From positions 1 through 64,000 of the forward strand of contig SBGD01000081.1 in assembly GCA_006226775.1 (NCBI GenBank): a DNA stretch of 64,000 nt, read 5' to 3'. Made by a program: the position numbers and the translations under genes. Shown one piece after another: positions 8,542 to 16,700 of the stretch. The DNA comes from Paracoccaceae bacterium (GTDB lineage Bacteria > Pseudomonadota > Alphaproteobacteria > Rhodobacterales > Rhodobacteraceae). How positions within the stretch are numbered: the stretch's first letter is position 1; every line of letters begins with the position of its first letter. The notes beneath the pieces are model-generated. The model searched no databases. It was not told the DNA's origin and saw only the letters and a program-made list of their open reading frames with translations.

Positions 8542-9219
8542 TCAGTCCTGCCGGGACGTCTCGAACCGTGGGAAAAGTACGTTGTTCTCCAAGTGGATAT
8601 GGTCGATCAGGTCGGCCCTGAACGCGGCCAGCCCGGCCATCAGGCCCTGCCAGGTGGCGCAGGCGTCATCGGGCAGCGTGCCGTCGTCGGTCAGCCGGTC
8701 GATCTGGTCGAGAAAGCTGGCGAAGGCGTTGTGCTCGTGCCGCATCACCCGGATCGAAAGCGCGGATCGGTCGGAAGCGGGGCTCCGCATGGCCGGAAAA
8801 TCGACCCTCTCCTGCCGCGTCATCAGGGCGTCGAGTTCGGCCAGGAACTGCCGCAATGTCTCGGCAAGGCCCGAAGGCACCTTCGGATGGGTCACATGGG
8901 CGGCTTCGACCCTGCGCGACAGCGCGATCAGGTCGGGGATCTGGCGCCTGTGCCTGTCGTGATAGCGGCTGCGGATATGGTCGATCAGCGCGCCGGTCTC
9001 CTGCGGGATCTCCGGCGCGGCCGCCGGGTCGAGCGCCGTCAGCGCCGCCGTCACCGCGCCCAGATCGAGGTTTCGGCGCGTCACGGCCTCCGACAGCGGC
9101 ACATGCCCCTGGCAGCAGATCTCGAGCCCGAGGTGCCGCAACACCGCCGGGGCGCCGGGCAGGTGCGCGGCAATCTCGCCGATGGGGCGGTCAAGCAGAT
9201 GAGTGGTGGCTTCGGTCAT
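8542..9219 (-). CDS. RIC family di-iron protein (YtfE/ScdA/DnrN), iron-sulfur centre repair
   Basis: RIC proteins repair iron-sulfur clusters damaged by nitric oxide or oxidants. The 225-residue product has the N-terminal DUF542/ScdA domain (residues 1-70) with [14 protein letters not shown], and a hemerythrin-like di-iron domain containing [17 protein letters not shown], the ERVDFPAM segment, VMRHEHNAF and [13 protein letters not shown]. These His and Glu residues are the expected iron ligands. The start at 9219 follows GGAGG at good spacing. It lies 23 bases upstream of ctaD and 37 bases downstream of a flavin reductase in the same direction, opposite an NsrR repressor, so it is very probably induced by nitric oxide. 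Confidence 0.93.
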   Translation of the reverse strand: MTEATTHLLDRPIGEIAAHLPGAPAVLRHLGLEICCQGHVPLSEAVTRRNLDLGAVTAALTALDPAAAPEIPQETGALIDHIRSRYHDRHRRQIPDLIALSRRVEAAHVTHPKVPSGLAETLRQFLAELDALMTRQERVDFPAMRSPASDRSALSIRVMRHEHNAFASFLDQIDRLTDDGTLPDDACATWQGLMAGLAAFRADLIDHIHLENNVLFPRFETSRQD

Positions 9220-9256
9220 GGTTTCCTCCGTGCGTCGGGCGGGCCTGGTCGCCTGG

Positions 9257-9922
9257 TCAGAACTTCTCCTCGACGATCCGGTCGTCCTTGAGGCCCAGAT
9301 CCTGCAGCGCCTTGCGCACCGCATCCATCATCGGCGGCGGGCCGCAGAGATAGCAGCGGCTGTCCGGCTCGACGAACTGGCGCAGGTAGGGCTTGTCGAG
9401 CCGCTGCTGCGGCACGCCGGCCCCGGCCTCGTCCACGACAAAGGCGGTGGTCAGGCCCTTCATGGCCTCGAACCGGTCGCGCCAGATGATGTCGGCCTCG
9501 GTCTTGTTGGCGAAGACCAGCGTCGAGCCTTCCAGCGTGCCGTGATCGCGCAGCCGCTTGCGCAGGATCGCGATCATCGGGGTGATGCCCGCGCCACCGG
9601 CGATGAACACCCCCGGCCCCTGGTCCGAGAGCGCGCCGAAGGGGCCTGTCATCTCCATCTCGTCCCCCGGTGCCATGGCGCCGATCTGTTCGGTCACGCC
9701 GTGATGGTCGGGATAGGACTTGATGACGAAGTCCAGCGTCGGCTCATCGGGCAGCGTGACCGGGGTGAAGGGCCGCCCCTTGTCGCGCCAGCCGTCCTTG
9801 AGCAGGTGCAACTCCACCCCTTGCCCGGGCTTGTAGGCAAAGCCGTCCGGGCGATCGAAGACAAGGTGATGCGTGTCGTGGGTCACCGGTTCGATGGTTT
9901 TCAGTGTCAGACGATGGGCCAC
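9257..9922 (-). CDS. Ferredoxin-NADP-reductase-like flavoprotein
   Basis: This 221-residue protein has the FAD/NAD(P) fold of flavohemoglobin and phenol-hydroxylase reductases but no globin or ferredoxin domain. The FAD-binding motif is RPFTPVT, the pyridine-nucleotide motif is AGGAGITPMIAILR, and the C-terminal part has YLCGPPPMMDAV and ends in EEKF. I prefer a GTG start at 9922 because AAAGGAGG precedes it by seven bases; an ATG six codons earlier would put the ribosome site inside the gene. As first gene of the operon with RIC and ctaD and divergent from nsrR, it probably delivers electrons for nitric-oxide defence or metal-centre repair. The electron acceptor is unknown. Confidence 0.88.
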   Translation of the reverse strand: MAHRLTLKTIEPVTHDTHHLVFDRPDGFAYKPGQGVELHLLKDGWRDKGRPFTPVTLPDEPTLDFVIKSYPDHHGVTEQIGAMAPGDEMEMTGPFGALSDQGPGVFIAGGAGITPMIAILRKRLRDHGTLEGSTLVFANKTEADIIWRDRFEAMKGLTTAFVVDEAGAGVPQQRLDKPYLRQFVEPDSRCYLCGPPPMMDAVRKALQDLGLKDDRIVEEKF

Positions 9923-10020
9923 AAGACGCCTCCTTTGCATGTCGACGCGGGCGACAGCCCGTGCATCGACAGGGGCAGCATTCCCGCCCGGGGAATGGCC
10001 GCGTTGGATTCCGACTCATA

Positions 10021-10077
10021 ATTGGTATTTGCAATACTGATTATTTTCCCTATAATCGGCATTGTCAATACCAATTC
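10021..10077. promoter_or_regulatory. nsrR promoter with two NsrR-like operators
   Basis: In the divergent spacer there are two imperfect inverted repeats: GGTATTTGCAATACT at 10024-10038 and GGCATTGTCAATACC at 10058-10072. Between them, a rightward promoter can be read: -35 TTGCAA at 10029-10034, a 16-base spacer, and -10 TATAAT at 10051-10056. The first repeat covers the -35 box and the second lies just past the -10 box, the geometry of repression. The half-site TATT/AATA resembles reported alphaproteobacterial NsrR sites; binding is inferred. The leftward promoter of the reductase-RIC-ctaD operon must overlap the same region. Confidence 0.65.
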
Positions 10078-10114
10078 ACGGCACGACATAAAGGCACGGC
10101 ATAAAGGAGCGCGG

Positions 10115-10540
10115 ATGCGACTTGCGGCTTTCACCGACTACGGCCTGCGGGTCATGATGCATCTGGCCGGATCGCCCGGCCAGGCGGTCTCGACCGGGCA
10201 GATCGCCGAGGAGTTCGAGATCTCGCAGCACCATCTGGCCAAGGTGGTGCAGGATCTCGGGCGCGGCGGCTTCGTCAACAGCCAGCGCGGCAGGAGCGGC
10301 GGTCTGCAACTGGCCCGGCCGGCGCAGACGATCACCCTGGGCGAGGTGGTGCGGCATCTCGAACAGCGCTTCGCCATGGTGGAATGTCTGCGCGAAGATG
10401 GCGGCTCTTGCGTGCTCAAGCCGCGCTGCCGCCTGAAACCCCGGCTGGCCGCGGCGCGCGAGGCCTTCATGTCCGAGCTTGATCGCTCGACGGTGGCGGA
10501 CTGCGCCTGGCCGGACGACCCGCCGCAGCCCGCCGGATGA
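10115..10540 (+). CDS. nsrR: Rrf2-family nitric-oxide-sensing repressor (NsrR type)
   Basis: NsrR is an iron-sulfur repressor that releases DNA when its cluster reacts with nitric oxide. The 141-residue protein starts MRLAAFTDYGLRVMM, with the helix-turn-helix around STGQIAEEFEISQHHLAKVV. Three cysteines (ECLREDGGSCVLKPRC) have the C-x7-C-x5-C spacing of the NsrR cluster ligands. The start at 10115 follows AAAGGAG; an upstream in-frame start would lie within the promoter. It is divergent from the reductase-RIC-ctaD operon with paired palindromes between them, so autoregulation and control of that operon are likely. Confidence 0.92.
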   Translation: MRLAAFTDYGLRVMMHLAGSPGQAVSTGQIAEEFEISQHHLAKVVQDLGRGGFVNSQRGRSGGLQLARPAQTITLGEVVRHLEQRFAMVECLREDGGSCVLKPRCRLKPRLAAAREAFMSELDRSTVADCAWPDDPPQPAG

Positions 10541-10564
10541 CTGGGAAAGAAACGGAGAAGCCAG

Positions 10565-10996
10565 ATGACGACGATCGAATTTGTCGATGACCAGGTGCAG
10601 GTCGACGCGGACGTGCTTGCCAAAGCGTTGCGGATCGGCCCGGAGGCGCTGAAACAGGGGATGCGCGACGGCACGATCACCAGCCGGTTCGAGCGCGGAG
10701 AAGGTGAGGACGCGGGCCGGATCCGCCTGACCTTCTTCTCGGCGGAGCGCAGGGTTCGCATGATCGCCGACGAAAGCGGCAACCTGCTGACCTGGAATGC
10801 CGTGGATCATGTCAGGCCGCCCTTTGCGCTGGCCGGGGCGGGCCGCGGCGACGACCGGGCCGCGTCCCGCGCCCGTCTCGACCTGCTGCTCGACACGGCG
10901 CTGGAAGGCACCTTTCCCGCCAGCGACCCGCTTGCGGTCAGTTTCGACGTCCCGGGTCCGAACCTGCCGGCGCAAGGAAAACCCGACGCGGTCTAG
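10565..10996 (+). CDS. Small conserved protein, possibly DUF6522-like
   Basis: A 143-residue soluble protein beginning MTTIEFVDDQVQVDADVLAK with a GGAG ribosome site. The middle contains MRDGTITSRFERGEGEDAGR followed by a beta-rich LTFFSAERRVRMI segment; the C-terminus has LDLLLDTALEGTFPASDP, a short motif found in many small proteobacterial proteins. The first half recalls DUF6522 proteins found near denitrification and nitric-oxide genes, but I recall that family only loosely. It starts 24 bases after nsrR in the same direction and may be co-transcribed with it. No enzymatic residues are evident and the role is unknown. Confidence 0.75.
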   Translation: MTTIEFVDDQVQVDADVLAKALRIGPEALKQGMRDGTITSRFERGEGEDAGRIRLTFFSAERRVRMIADESGNLLTWNAVDHVRPPFALAGAGRGDDRAASRARLDLLLDTALEGTFPASDPLAVSFDVPGPNLPAQGKPDAV

Positions 10997-11124
10997 GCGC
11001 CCTGGACCGGGCCTCGCGAAGACGCGGCAGGTGCCGCTGAAAGACGCCCGCCGCGAAACGGAAATGTTGCGCGACCCCGCGCCGTGCCTCGGCTCTCGCG
11101 GGGGTCACTTGAGGAGGAACGACC

Positions 11125-11466
11125 ATGCCCGACACGCTTTTCCCGACAAATACCGGCGCGCTTGGCAAGCGCCGCAAGGCGTTGACGCCAGATGCCGAGA
11201 AGGCCTTCCGCGCCTTCAGCCAGGCGGTGTTTGCCGATGGCGCGCTCGATGCAAAGACCAAGCAGTTGATCGCCGTCGCGGTCGCCCATGTCACCCAATG
11301 CCCCTATTGCATCAAGGGCCACACCAAGGCCGCGCTGCGCCACGAGGCGACCGAGGCCGAGATCATGGAGGCGATCTGGGTCGCCGCCGAGATGCGCGCG
11401 GGCGGGGCCTATGCGCATTCGGTTCTGGCGCTCGACGAGATGGACAAGACCGCCGCAAAGGGTTGA
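11125..11466 (+). CDS. Carboxymuconolactone decarboxylase / AhpD-like family protein
   Basis: This 113-residue protein belongs to the alkylhydroperoxidase-like all-helical family. The redox pair and proton-relay His are visible in TQCPYCIKGHTKAAL, with AVAHVT before and ATEAEIMEAIWVAAEMRAGG after, the usual active-site arrangement. The start is set by GAGGAGG eight bases upstream. Members with the CxxC...H motif typically act as thiol-dependent peroxide reductases or carboxymuconolactone decarboxylases; here, next to nitric-oxide and envelope-stress genes, a redox or peroxide role is more likely. It is convergent with the DUF488 gene. Confidence 0.88.
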   Translation: MPDTLFPTNTGALGKRRKALTPDAEKAFRAFSQAVFADGALDAKTKQLIAVAVAHVTQCPYCIKGHTKAALRHEATEAEIMEAIWVAAEMRAGGAYAHSVLALDEMDKTAAKG

Positions 11467-11484
11467 GGCCGGCGGGCCGCCGCC

Positions 11485-11500
11485 GGGCGATGCATCGCCC
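11485..11500. terminator. 16-bp perfect palindrome between convergent genes
   Basis: GGGCGATGCATCGCCC is perfectly self-complementary and sits between the AhpD-like gene and the DUF488 gene, touching the stop codon of the latter (TAG at 11502-11500). It could act as a bidirectional terminator hairpin, but there is no run of T after it on either strand. It may equally be an intergenic repeat unit. Confidence 0.4.
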
Positions 11501-12048
11501 TACGGTTGCGGCTCCGCGGCCTCGGGATAGACCACCTTGCCGTCCGCGGTCCGCTCGGCCCCCGGCGTGGGGCGGGCGGCATCCTCGCGCCCGTTGTCCA
11601 TCAGGTGCGCGACCTGCTTGCCGTCCAGAAGAAGGTAGTCGGCAATGATGCGGCGGTGACAGCGCCACCAGACGGCCTCCGAACACATGAGGGCGACGCG
11701 ACGATGCCGGCCAAGCTCCACAAGCTCGGAATAGGCCTGGGCGAACTGGTCGGACAGGGCGTAATCGGCGTAGTTACGAAAGCTCCGGTTGTGCCAGAAG
11801 GCGTTCCGCCGGTCGGGAACCTGTGGCTGGATCTTGCGCCGCCCGCCCAGATCGGGGAAATGGCGATAGCCGATCTGATGGCGTTCGAGTTCGTCCGGCA
11901 GGCTGTCGATATTGAAGGCGGGGTTCCGGCGCGACCGGGGAAAGCTGCGCACATCCGCGACCACCTGCACCCCCGCGGCGCGCAGGATCTCCACGAAGTC
12001 CGCGAGGCTCCGGTTGGAATGGCCGACCGTGCAGAATCCGCCCGCCAT
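11500..12048 (-). CDS. DUF488 family protein
   Basis: A 182-residue cytoplasmic protein of the DUF488 family. Signature stretches are TVGHSNRSLADFVEIL at the N-terminus, DVRSFPRSRRNPAF, and near the C-terminus ALMCSEAVWWRCHRRIIADYL, where the Cys, Glu and the CHRR motif are conserved across the family. The function of DUF488 is unsettled. The start codon overlaps the stop of the upstream DUF2945 gene in TGATG, so the two are translationally coupled. They belong to a leftward cluster with membrane and envelope-stress proteins. Confidence 0.9.
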   Translation of the reverse strand: MAGGFCTVGHSNRSLADFVEILRAAGVQVVADVRSFPRSRRNPAFNIDSLPDELERHQIGYRHFPDLGGRRKIQPQVPDRRNAFWHNRSFRNYADYALSDQFAQAYSELVELGRHRRVALMCSEAVWWRCHRRIIADYLLLDGKQVAHLMDNGREDAARPTPGAERTADGKVVYPEAAEPQP

Positions 12049-12257
12049 CAGTCGATCTTCGTCAGCGCGGTTTCCTTGTGGGCCGCGACGTGATCGGTTT
12101 TGTCGCTTGCGATCTCGTATTGCGGATCCTCCTTCGAGGCACGCCGGGGATGGCCCTTGTAGTCGAAATCGCTGGTGTGGATCTTGGTGATCTTGCCGGT
12201 GACGTACCCGGCTTCGGAATTCCATTTCACATGGTCGCCGACCTTGAATTTGGCCAT
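12048..12257 (-). CDS. DUF2945 family small protein (hypervirulence-associated TUDOR-like domain)
   Basis: This 69-residue protein reads MAKFKVGDHVKWNSEAGYVT and continues with GKITKIHTSDFDYKGHPRRA and QYEIASDKTDHVAAHK, the complete small beta-barrel domain of DUF2945. Such proteins are common as single small genes in soil and plant-associated bacteria and their function is not known. Its 5' end overlaps the 3' end of the rhomboid-like gene by about 30 bases and its stop overlaps the DUF488 start, so it is embedded in a tight operon. Confidence 0.9.
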   Translation of the reverse strand: MAKFKVGDHVKWNSEAGYVTGKITKIHTSDFDYKGHPRRASKEDPQYEIASDKTDHVAAHKETALTKID

Positions 12258-12964
12258 TTTCCTCTCTCCTTTTCCCTCTCAACGCCGCCGGGGTGCCCCG
12301 GTTCCCGATCCGGCGGATGCCAGCGTAACCGCGCCGGGCCCCGCGCCCGGGCCCATTGGCCGATCTGCGGAACCGCGCCGAGCGCGAAACCCAGCCCGAC
12401 CGCCAGGACGTGCCCGAGATCGGCCAACGGATCGGGCGAGAGCGCGATTTTCGCGCCAATCGCCGCAAGAACGAGGCTCAGAGCGGCCCACTGGCGCCGC
12501 CATCCAACGATGGCCAGCCCGATCAGGCCGAACCCGCCGATCGACATGCCGACATCGTTCGCGCCCGCCAGATGGGCAAGCCCGGCAGACCAGCGGATCA
12601 GCAGCAGCAGACCCAGGGTGCCGACCAGATCGAGCCCGAAGAACAGCGCCGCCGTGCGCAGGCCGCCCCGCCGCCACTCGGTGTCGCCGATGACGCCCCC
12701 GGCAAAGACCAACTGGCGCCGCAGCATGTCGGGATCGTGCGACAGGAAGGTGCCCGTCACCAGGCGAGAGGCCTCGCCCGACACCAGCGCATCATGCCCG
12801 ATCCCCCAGGCCTCCAGCACCTCATCCGGCAGGTCGGCGCCGATGCTGCCGCTGGCGATATTGGCCCCCAGCAGCGCCGCCAGGAACAGCAGCGTGAACC
12901 GCAGCCGCGCCGCGGCGCCGAGGGCCCGCCGGAGTACCCCCTCGGGTGCGCCATTAGGCGACAT
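12227..12964 (-). CDS. Rhomboid-like integral membrane protein
   Basis: A 245-residue membrane protein with about six hydrophobic segments. The block RLVTGTFLSHDPDMLRRQLV, then GDTEWRRGGLRTAALFFGLD, parallels the rhomboid pattern in which a conserved helix pair follows the first membrane span. The later NDVGMSIGGFGLIGLA and DLGHVLAVGLGFALG segments sit where rhomboid proteases have their catalytic Ser and His, but the canonical GxSG is replaced by GMSIG, so proteolytic activity is uncertain. The start at 12964 overlaps the end of the DUF202 gene by 11 bases. The hydrophilic C-terminus overlaps the start of the DUF2945 gene. Confidence 0.7.
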   Translation of the reverse strand: MSPNGAPEGVLRRALGAAARLRFTLLFLAALLGANIASGSIGADLPDEVLEAWGIGHDALVSGEASRLVTGTFLSHDPDMLRRQLVFAGGVIGDTEWRRGGLRTAALFFGLDLVGTLGLLLLIRWSAGLAHLAGANDVGMSIGGFGLIGLAIVGWRRQWAALSLVLAAIGAKIALSPDPLADLGHVLAVGLGFALGAVPQIGQWARARGPARLRWHPPDREPGHPGGVEREKERGKWPNSRSATM

Positions 12965-13274
12965 GGATGGCAAAGCTGCCCAGCAGGACGAAGAGCGCGC
13001 CGAGCAGCAGGATCAGGATGATCTCGGCCGGATCGGAATCGTCGGGCAGGGATTCGGCCCGGTCGATGCGCCGCCGCACATGCCGCATCCGCGCCCAGGC
13101 CAGCCCGATCACCGAAGCCCCCGACACCAGCAGCAGCAGGTCCGACCAGGGTGCCACCGGGGTATTGCCCAGCCGCGCCGCGGCGAGGCCGAAGCCGACG
13201 ATGGCGACCGCGGTGCGCACCCAGGACAGGAAGGTCCGCTCGTTCGAGGCGTGGGATTCGAAGTTCACGATCAT
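12954..13274 (-). CDS. DUF202 family membrane protein (YidH-like)
   Basis: A 106-residue protein with three membrane segments. The family hallmark SNERTFLSWVRTAVAIVGFG is at residues 10-29, followed by a second span (LLLLVSGASVIGLAW) and a third at the C-terminus (LILLLGALFVLLGSF). DUF202 proteins are small inner-membrane proteins of unknown role. It lies ten bases downstream of mprF in the same direction, and its last codons overlap the start of the rhomboid-like gene, so the cluster is probably one transcript. Confidence 0.9.
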   Translation of the reverse strand: MIVNFESHASNERTFLSWVRTAVAIVGFGLAAARLGNTPVAPWSDLLLLVSGASVIGLAWARMRHVRRRIDRAESLPDDSDPAEIILILLLGALFVLLGSFAIHVA

Positions 13275-13283
13275 GCGTGCCTC

Positions 13284-15872
13284 CTATTTCATCAGCCCGC
13301 GCAAGCCGCCCGAGATCAGCACGTTGACCTCGTAGAGGATGCGCGGTGCGGCCAGACCGCCGGGACAGGCCAGGTAGTTGGGGCTCCAGACCGGGTCGAA
13401 TTTCTCCTTGAAGGCGCGCAGGCCCTCGAAGTTGTAGAAATGCTCGCCATGCTCGTAGACGAAGCCGCCGATGCGGTTCCAGATCGGCGCCAGCTGCCGG
13501 TTCTCGATCCCCGAAAACGGCGCCGCCCCGAGCGAGAACCAGCGATAGCCCTGCGCCGCCCCCCAGAGCATGAGTTCGGCAAAAAGCGCATCCATGGCAA
13601 ATCCGGGCGCTTCGGGGGCATGGCGCATCAGGTCGAGCGACAGCTCGTGCAGGTTCGCGCCCTTGAAAAGGTTGGCGAAGGCGACGATTGCGCCGCCCGG
13701 CGCGCGCAGCACGGCGACATCGAAATTGGCGATATAGCTTTCCGTGAAGGCACCCAGCGCAAAGCCCTTCTCCTCGCCCTGCTTGTGTGCCAGCCAGGCG
13801 TCCGACACGCGGCGCAACTCACCCATGACGGCGGGCAGGTCCTGCGCCGCGATCACCTCGAAGACGAAGCCGTCGCGCGCCGCACGGTTGCGGGCCTGGC
13901 GCACGCCCTTCTTTCCTGATCCGTCCAGCGTGAAGCCGCGCAGATCGACGCGCGCGACCTCGCCGATCTTGAGGATCGACAGGCCGAGATCGAGATAGGT
14001 CGGCAGATAGTCCGACGACACCGAATAAAACGCACAGGCCCGCCCCTGCCGGTCGGCCATTTCACGCAGCCGCCAGATCAGCGTTTTCCCGGCGTCCACG
14101 TCGCCCACCGGGTCGCCCTTGGCGATCAGCGACTGGCCGGTGTCGGCATAGGCGATGAAGGCGCGCCCGTCCTCGGCCAGCAGGAAGGCCTTGTCGCCGG
14201 TCAGGGCGATCCCGGCCTCGGTGTCCTCGCTCTGGGCCACCAGGCGGCGCACGGCGTCGGGGATCGGCTGCGGCCCGGCGCGCTGCGGACGTCCGCTGAC
14301 CAGCGAATTGAAGGCGATCCCGCCCAGGATCACGGCGACCGCAAGGCTGGCCCGCAGAAAGCGCGAGGCATCGCCGTGCCAGGTGAAATCCCACCACAGC
14401 GCATTCTGGTAGGGCACATGGGAATGAGCGAAGAGGCCGACCCAGAAGATCGCCGCCATCAGGACGGTGATGCTGACCAGCCAGGTCGCGTTCAGCCGCA
14501 GCAGCGCACCGCCCTCGGCGCGGTAGAAGGCCGGGCGGAACAGGCCAAGCGCGCCCAGCGTCGCCAGGATCGACACGGCTTCCTCCCAGTCGAGCCCCTT
14601 GGCCAGCGAGGCGACGAGGCCGATGGCCAGCAGCGCCATGGCCACCATCCAGGCGCGGTAGAGCTTGCGGTAAAGCCCGCGCGCCACGACGATCAGCAAG
14701 AGCCCCGCGATGCTGCCCGCCAGATGCGAGGCCTCGATGAACGAAAGCGGCAGAAGCTCGCGCAGCAGGCCCAGCCGGGTATCCTCGGCGGGCAGGGTGC
14801 CGGAGACCAGCAGGACGATGCCTGCCAGCAGCGCAACCCCCGCCGCGACCGGCGGCACCATCGGGGCGAAGGTCCGCCAGAGGGTCCGCGCGCCGCCGCT
14901 CAGATGATGGCGCTGCGAGAGCCCCATGACCACGGCCAGCCCGCCGGCGGCCAGCGCGAAGGGCAGGATGGTGTAGAGCACGCGGTAGAGCACCAGCGCC
15001 GCCAGCACGTCCGACCGCCCCGAGGCGCCCGTCCCGGCGATGATCGTGGCCTCGAACACGCCCAGCCCGCCGGGCGAATGGCTGAGGATGCCCAGGCCCA
15101 CCGCGCCGAAGAAGATGGTGAAGAAGAAAGGCAGGCTGGTGGCCAGGTCTCCGGGCATCAACACGTAAAGCGTGAGTGCCGCGCCGCCCAGGTCGAGCAC
15201 GCCGGCCAGCGAAAGCGCCGCGCCGATGCCGACGCCCGGCAGCGGCAGGGCGAACCCGCCGGCCTTGACGTGACGCTCACCTGTCGCGAGCCAGATCAGA
15301 TACGCCGCCAAAGCCGCCAGAATGGCAAAGCCCACGGCAGTCTCGATCGCCGGCGGGATCGGCAGCACCGCGCTCAGCCCGACGGGGTGGAGTGCCAACA
15401 ATGTGCCGAAGACCAGGGCCAGCCCGCAGAGAAACCCGCTCCAGGACACCGCGATGACCCCGGCGATCCGCGCCATGTCGAGGCCGAAGCCGGAATAGGT
15501 GCGGTAGCGCACCGCCGTGCCGGTCAGGTAGGACACCCCCAGCAGCCCCGAGACGGCATAGCCGCCCGCTCCGGCCAGGGCCGCGATGCGAAACGGCACC
15601 ATGCCCGGCGCGACGGCGCGGGTGGCCAGCGCGTCATATAGCGAGATCCCGGCAAAGCTGAGCAGGGTGAAGCCGAGCGCCTTGAGCAGCGACAGCCGCG
15701 AGGCTCCGGCAAGATCGGCCTTCACATCGGCCCATTTCACATGGGCGGCCAGCTTGTGCAGCACCACGACGGCGATGGCGGCGATGACCAGCGGCACGAT
15801 GATCTTGACGGCGGGGTGTTCGATGATCCGCAGCAGCCGGTTCTGCGGTGGCAGGATCTCAGCGGCGGCCAT
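13284..15872 (-). CDS. mprF: Bifunctional phosphatidylglycerol lysyltransferase/flippase (MprF/LpiA type)
   Basis: MprF transfers an amino acid from charged tRNA to phosphatidylglycerol and flips the product outward, lowering envelope negative charge. The 862-residue product has a long N-terminal membrane region (about residues 20-540, with FFTIFFGAVGLGILSHSPGG and GVFEATII, the flippase signature) and a C-terminal GNAT-like synthase domain with AFYSVSSDYLPTYLDLGLSI, RQARNRAARDGFVFEV, GFAMDALFAELMLWGA and FSLGAAPFSG. Length and order match full MprF. In rhizobia the orthologue (lpiA) is acid-induced. The start at 15872 follows AGGAG. It heads a leftward set with DUF202 and the rhomboid-like gene, downstream of an HdeD-like gene, suggesting an acid or envelope-stress module. 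Confidence 0.93.
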   Translation of the reverse strand: MAAAEILPPQNRLLRIIEHPAVKIIVPLVIAAIAVVVLHKLAAHVKWADVKADLAGASRLSLLKALGFTLLSFAGISLYDALATRAVAPGMVPFRIAALAGAGGYAVSGLLGVSYLTGTAVRYRTYSGFGLDMARIAGVIAVSWSGFLCGLALVFGTLLALHPVGLSAVLPIPPAIETAVGFAILAALAAYLIWLATGERHVKAGGFALPLPGVGIGAALSLAGVLDLGGAALTLYVLMPGDLATSLPFFFTIFFGAVGLGILSHSPGGLGVFEATIIAGTGASGRSDVLAALVLYRVLYTILPFALAAGGLAVVMGLSQRHHLSGGARTLWRTFAPMVPPVAAGVALLAGIVLLVSGTLPAEDTRLGLLRELLPLSFIEASHLAGSIAGLLLIVVARGLYRKLYRAWMVAMALLAIGLVASLAKGLDWEEAVSILATLGALGLFRPAFYRAEGGALLRLNATWLVSITVLMAAIFWVGLFAHSHVPYQNALWWDFTWHGDASRFLRASLAVAVILGGIAFNSLVSGRPQRAGPQPIPDAVRRLVAQSEDTEAGIALTGDKAFLLAEDGRAFIAYADTGQSLIAKGDPVGDVDAGKTLIWRLREMADRQGRACAFYSVSSDYLPTYLDLGLSILKIGEVARVDLRGFTLDGSGKKGVRQARNRAARDGFVFEVIAAQDLPAVMGELRRVSDAWLAHKQGEEKGFALGAFTESYIANFDVAVLRAPGGAIVAFANLFKGANLHELSLDLMRHAPEAPGFAMDALFAELMLWGAAQGYRWFSLGAAPFSGIENRQLAPIWNRIGGFVYEHGEHFYNFEGLRAFKEKFDPVWSPNYLACPGGLAAPRILYEVNVLISGGLRGLMK

Positions 15873-16057
15873 CGGCGGTCTCCTGCGGCAGCGCGGCGCG
15901 CGCGTTCCGGTGATGGGCAAGCGGGGAATGGGTCTTGTCGTGCACTTTCGGGATGTCCTGTTCTGGTGTGCGGGTCGCGCGATACGCCTGCCCGGCCCCG
16001 AGGGGATCCGTGGCCCTTCCTCCGGCAGGTCGGAAGGCCCCGGCGGTGTCGATCATG

Positions 16058-16618
16058 TCAGCCCTTGTCTCCTGCCGCCCTGCCGAACATGACAAGCGAA
16101 AGCCCGGTGGTCAGGAAATTCACCCCCAGAAGCAGGCCCAGCGTCCAGGCCGCCGTTCCCGGCCAGCCGATCAGGATGACGAGGCCGATGACCAGCGAAC
16201 CGAGGCCGCTGAAGACCATCCAGCCCCAGCTGCGCACCTGCCCGCTGAGCCGCAGGCCGAGCAGGATCGACACGACCCCCTCCATCAGGAAAACGATCAC
16301 CATCAGGATGGTCATGGTCACGATGCCGATCCGCGGAAACAGCCCGAACACGAGGCCGAGCAGCAAGGTGATGCCGAAGGCGCCGAGCGCATGGCGCCAT
16401 TCGGTCTCGGGCCGCATTTCCCAGGCGAACCACAGCCCGACCGCGCCCCAGAGCACCAGCATCCAGGCGACCAGAAGCTCGGCCGCCAGCGTGGCGACGG
16501 CGGGCAGCAGGATGGCGAAAAACCCGATCGCGGCAAAGACCCAGCCGATGCGCGCCAGGCGCGCGCGGAAATCGGGCTTGCGGATCGCGCGGTCCGGCGA
16601 AGGATCCAGAGTGTTCAT
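16058..16618 (-). CDS. HdeD family membrane protein (DUF308)
   Basis: A 186-residue inner-membrane protein with six hydrophobic segments in pairs, the layout of HdeD/DUF308. Recognisable parts are IGWVFAAIGFFAILLPAVAT, ALGAFGITLLLGLVFGLFP, GVVSILLGLRL and WTLGLLLGVNFLTTGLSLV. In Escherichia coli HdeD contributes to acid resistance at high cell density; that role is inferred here. The start at 16618 is chosen because the longer frame would extend across the promoter shared with the response regulator. It is divergent from the two-component system at 16789. The 185 bases between it and mprF contain no convincing gene. Confidence 0.88.
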   Translation of the reverse strand: MNTLDPSPDRAIRKPDFRARLARIGWVFAAIGFFAILLPAVATLAAELLVAWMLVLWGAVGLWFAWEMRPETEWRHALGAFGITLLLGLVFGLFPRIGIVTMTILMVIVFLMEGVVSILLGLRLSGQVRSWGWMVFSGLGSLVIGLVILIGWPGTAAWTLGLLLGVNFLTTGLSLVMFGRAAGDKG

Positions 16619-16700
16619 CCCGGGGCTCTCCGATGTGCAAGGGTCACGAGGACCGCCATATCGCAGCCTTGTAAGGCCCCGAGCCGCCGCGAAACTCACC

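Noticed and set aside
6506-8962. 818-codon plus-strand frame opposite ctaD
   Set aside because: The minus strand encodes cytochrome oxidase subunit I with all ligands; the plus frame is a GC-driven shadow rich in H, D, R and Q.
12078-13919. 613-codon plus-strand frame opposite the rhomboid-like, DUF202 and mprF genes
   Set aside because: Composition changes along its length with the genes beneath it and no protein family is recognisable.
15859-16095. Possible 78-residue gene between mprF and the HdeD-like gene
   Set aside because: It overlaps the mprF start and the end of the HdeD-like gene, lacks a good ribosome site and has no family similarity.
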